64,000 nt of DNA from Chitinispirillales bacterium (GTDB taxonomy: Bacteria; Fibrobacterota; Chitinivibrionia; Chitinivibrionales; Chitinispirillaceae): contig JAITFI010000033.1 of the NCBI GenBank assembly GCA_031281485.1, positions 1-64,000 on the forward strand, given 5' to 3'. The notes under the pieces were generated by a model. That model saw only the letters and a program-made list of their open reading frames with translations, searched no databases and was not told where the DNA came from. A program made the translations under genes and the position numbers. Below, piece after piece: positions 62,400-64,000 of the stretch. Numbering within the stretch: position 1 is the stretch's first letter; every line of letters starts with the position of its first letter.

Positions 62400-62765
62400 T
62401 CAATCATACACATAAACACACCTTAATTTGAGCGTTTTTTGCCAAGACGCGCTCCTTACTGTAACAATGTACATACCTTGCGGTAAACCACCAAGCGGTA
62501 TGTAATGATTTCCGGGAGTAAATTTCAGCGAACGGATCACGTTGCCTTTAATATTAAATACCTCAACCGACGCGTTATCAATAGTGTTCAATTTTATTAC
62601 GTTTTTAACCGCCCATAGCGCGTTACCGCTACGTTGCGCGTAGGAGTTTGGCAAGACGTTGGTCGATGGGCATGATACGGTGCCACCGGTGCCAATACCC
62701 TGAATTTTAACAAGTTCTCTTACGTCTATCTCAACGTAATCGCGGACATCGCTTTGCGACCGTCT
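62400..62765 (-). pseudogene. Orphan C-terminal sorting-type domain fragment
   Basis: The open frame from 62765 to the stop at 62400 reads like the tail of a secreted protein. A low-complexity lead-in is followed by a beta-sandwich with VEVFNIKGNVIRSL, HYIPLGGLPQGMYIVTV and a basic end, similar in layout to C-terminal sorting domains of Bacteroidota and Fibrobacterota. It has no own start region or catalytic part and overlaps the end of the GH5 gene in another frame. A remnant 3' end of a lost secreted-protein gene is the best reading. Confidence 0.6.
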
Positions 62766-64000
62766 TTAATCGTTTCTACAAGATAAGCGCCCGTCGGAAT
62801 TTTGCGCAGAGAGAAACTCGCGCCGCCGGTTGATTTGAAAGCGGCCACTGTTTTACCGGTCAGATTGACCATCCTTATCTGTACCTTAGTTTCGGGCGGC
62901 GCGTTCACGTTCAGCGTCTTGCCGGTTATAGTAAGCGTCGGCGTCGACTTCGGCCTTGCTTTCGACGCGCCGGTCATATCACAAATCTTGGTTGAGTGGC
63001 CTCCTAACTCTTGGATTCCGGCTACGAACTGTGGGTCGGAAAAGGCGGGAGGGTTGCTTTTACGGTCATAATAATAAATCCTCTCGCCAATAGAAGGATT
63101 CCACTGAATATCCCACAGCACTGGACACATATCGCGCGTGTATATCGCGTCCGCCACCGCAAGCGTATATTTGCGGATCTCTTCGGCGCCTCTATCTACC
63201 TTGCTCGCAAAACCGTATTCGCCCACAATAACAGGAATACCTTTGTTCACAAAATTCGTCTTCAATTTGTCCATATTACGCCTCAATTCATCGCGATCCG
63301 CCGCAGTTCCCCAAGTCGTGAGCATTGTAGCCCAATTTTCGTCATGCTCCAAGTGGGTAAACCCGAACGGGTCATAGTAGTGTACGGACACCGCGCAACG
63401 GCTTTTGGGATCGGTAGGCAATTTGAACATTTGATCGCTAGTGCGGTCAATGTTTGTGTCATATCCGGCGATAAGCAGATGGCGATCCCCGTTGTTACCG
63501 CCGGAGGCGCGAACGATATCGACAAATTTCTGATTTATCGCGTTCAACAACCCATACGCCCTTGCCTTGCCGGTTGTCCCGTTTTGGTACATATCTGTCC
63601 ATACATCCAACCAAACGCCTTCCTCATTCATAGATTCAAGTATGAGATAGTCGCTCTTGTCTTTAAACTTGGCGCTTACTTGTTCCCAAATGCGAGTGTA
63701 TTTTCTCATGCACTCCGCTGAATCGGCGGGGAATCTTTCTTTTATCCAATTTTGATGGTGTATGTTGACAATAGCATACATACCGTCCTCTAGTACCCAA
63801 TTAACCACCTCTTCAACGCGGTCAAGCAGCACTGTGCTTATTGTGTACGTTCCGCCGTTGTTATTACCGGTCATCAAATTCGTCCATCTCACGGGAATGC
63901 GAACCGTTTTAAAACCGGCGCTTGCGTAGCCGTCTATCATGGCTTTAGTGATTTTAGGGCTACCCCACGCGGTTTCGTAATTACTTTCGCTCGAGCCTTC
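62726..64000 (-). CDS. GH5 endoglucanase/cellulase with C-terminal sorting-type domain, cut by window end
   Basis: 425 codons are visible; the frame is open at base 64000, so the N-terminus is missing. GH5 features in order: ETAWGSPKITKAMIDGYA, GFKTVRIPVRW, NIHHQNW, LILESMNEEG (acid/base Glu), VHYYDPFGFTH, and VIVGEYGF (nucleophile Glu), then VLWDIQW. It hydrolyses beta-1,4-glucan such as cellulose. A C-terminal domain (about the last 75 residues: KVQIRMVNLTGKTV, IPTGAYLVETIKDG) looks like a sorting domain for export or surface attachment. It supports a cellulose-degrading lifestyle. Confidence 0.9.
   Translation of the reverse strand, partial: EGSSESNYETAWGSPKITKAMIDGYASAGFKTVRIPVRWTNLMTGNNNGGTYTISTVLLDRVEEVVNWVLEDGMYAIVNIHHQNWIKERFPADSAECMRKYTRIWEQVSAKFKDKSDYLILESMNEEGVWLDVWTDMYQNGTTGKARAYGLLNAINQKFVDIVRASGGNNGDRHLLIAGYDTNIDRTSDQMFKLPTDPKSRCAVSVHYYDPFGFTHLEHDENWATMLTTWGTAADRDELRRNMDKLKTNFVNKGIPVIVGEYGFASKVDRGAEEIRKYTLAVADAIYTRDMCPVLWDIQWNPSIGERIYYYDRKSNPPAFSDPQFVAGIQELGGHSTKICDMTGASKARPKSTPTLTITGKTLNVNAPPETKVQIRMVNLTGKTVAAFKSTGGASFSLRKIPTGAYLVETIKDGRKAMSAITLR

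Noticed and set aside
1-64000. tRNA, rRNA, transposase, integrase or phage genes
   Set aside because: I looked for T-loop-like GTTCGA contexts, conserved rRNA words and DDE, tyrosine- or serine-recombinase proteins and found none that stand up.

Overview
The window looks like a chromosomal segment of an uncultured, probably gut- or plant-biomass-associated Fibrobacterota-like bacterium (Fibrobacter / Chitinispirillia relatives). The placement is an inference. It rests on a GH5 cellulase carrying a C-terminal sorting-type domain, many secreted or lipoprotein genes with modular SUMF1, TPR, BspA-LRR and InlB-type domains, HU/IHF-like and Rho housekeeping genes, PilT, and a pseudaminic acid locus. 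No rRNA, tRNA, CRISPR array, transposase or integrase was recognised.

Layout. 0-10.1 kb: end of a membrane glycosyltransferase, an L,D-transpeptidase-like gene, and a partner-switching signalling set (RsbW-like kinase, SpoIIE-type phosphatase with periplasmic sensor, STAS antagonist). A GGDEF protein, an HU-family protein, proC and rho follow. Divergent from rho is a DRTGG gene coupled to a CBS-pair/ATPase gene. 10.2-15.4 kb: a low-GC pair of unknown genes, a short Fic protein, and an overlapping operon rnhA - M20 peptidase - argininosuccinate lyase fused to a Nudix hydrolase. 15.4-30.3 kb: a secreted-protein region. Five proteins share one N-terminal LpoB/CsgG/FlgO-like domain but carry different C-terminal modules (none, TPR plus beta-barrel twice, SUMF1, or a second copy of the domain). 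An InlB-repeat lipoprotein, a small lipoprotein, nadB with an overlapping VWA-type membrane protein, and the ITP pyrophosphatase gene lie among them. A sixth family member with leucine-rich repeats is at 38.3 kb.

30.6-42.4 kb is accessory in character. It holds two PIN toxin modules, leuS, an AAA/DUF4143 ATPase preceded by tandem hairpins, unknown and TPR genes, a PD-(D/E)XK-like gene, and at 41.4 kb a UDP-glucuronate decarboxylase. The 3' end of that decarboxylase gene occurs twice more as truncated copies (36382-36503 and 40532-40692) at the borders of the cargo. Most codon differences in the longer copy are synonymous, which suggests it came from a homologous allele of another strain and did not decay in place. 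A second gene's 3' end is similarly duplicated at 35543-35575.

42.4-48.1 kb: PfkB sugar kinase, HPt domain protein, 2-oxoacid:ferredoxin oxidoreductase (alpha and beta), a peptidoglycan amidase and a FolM-like SDR. 48.2-59.6 kb: one long minus-strand operon for pseudaminic-acid-type sugar synthesis and transfer (pseB, pseC, aldo/keto reductase, pseF, class III aminotransferase, TIM-barrel isomerase, pseH, pseI, two paralogous capsule-type transferases, a Stealth phosphotransferase). No pseG is visible. 59.7-64 kb: SPOR lipoprotein, a membrane protein with a doubtful start, pilT, and a GH5 cellulase running off the window end, followed by an orphan sorting-type domain.

Repeats of note: a composite inverted element built from nested palindromes (2622-2816, 15575-15740, half copy near 35591), homopolymeric C tracts about 260-390 bp upstream of three secreted-protein genes, and a 34-bp exact repeat shared by the ATPase leader and the edge of a decarboxylase fragment.
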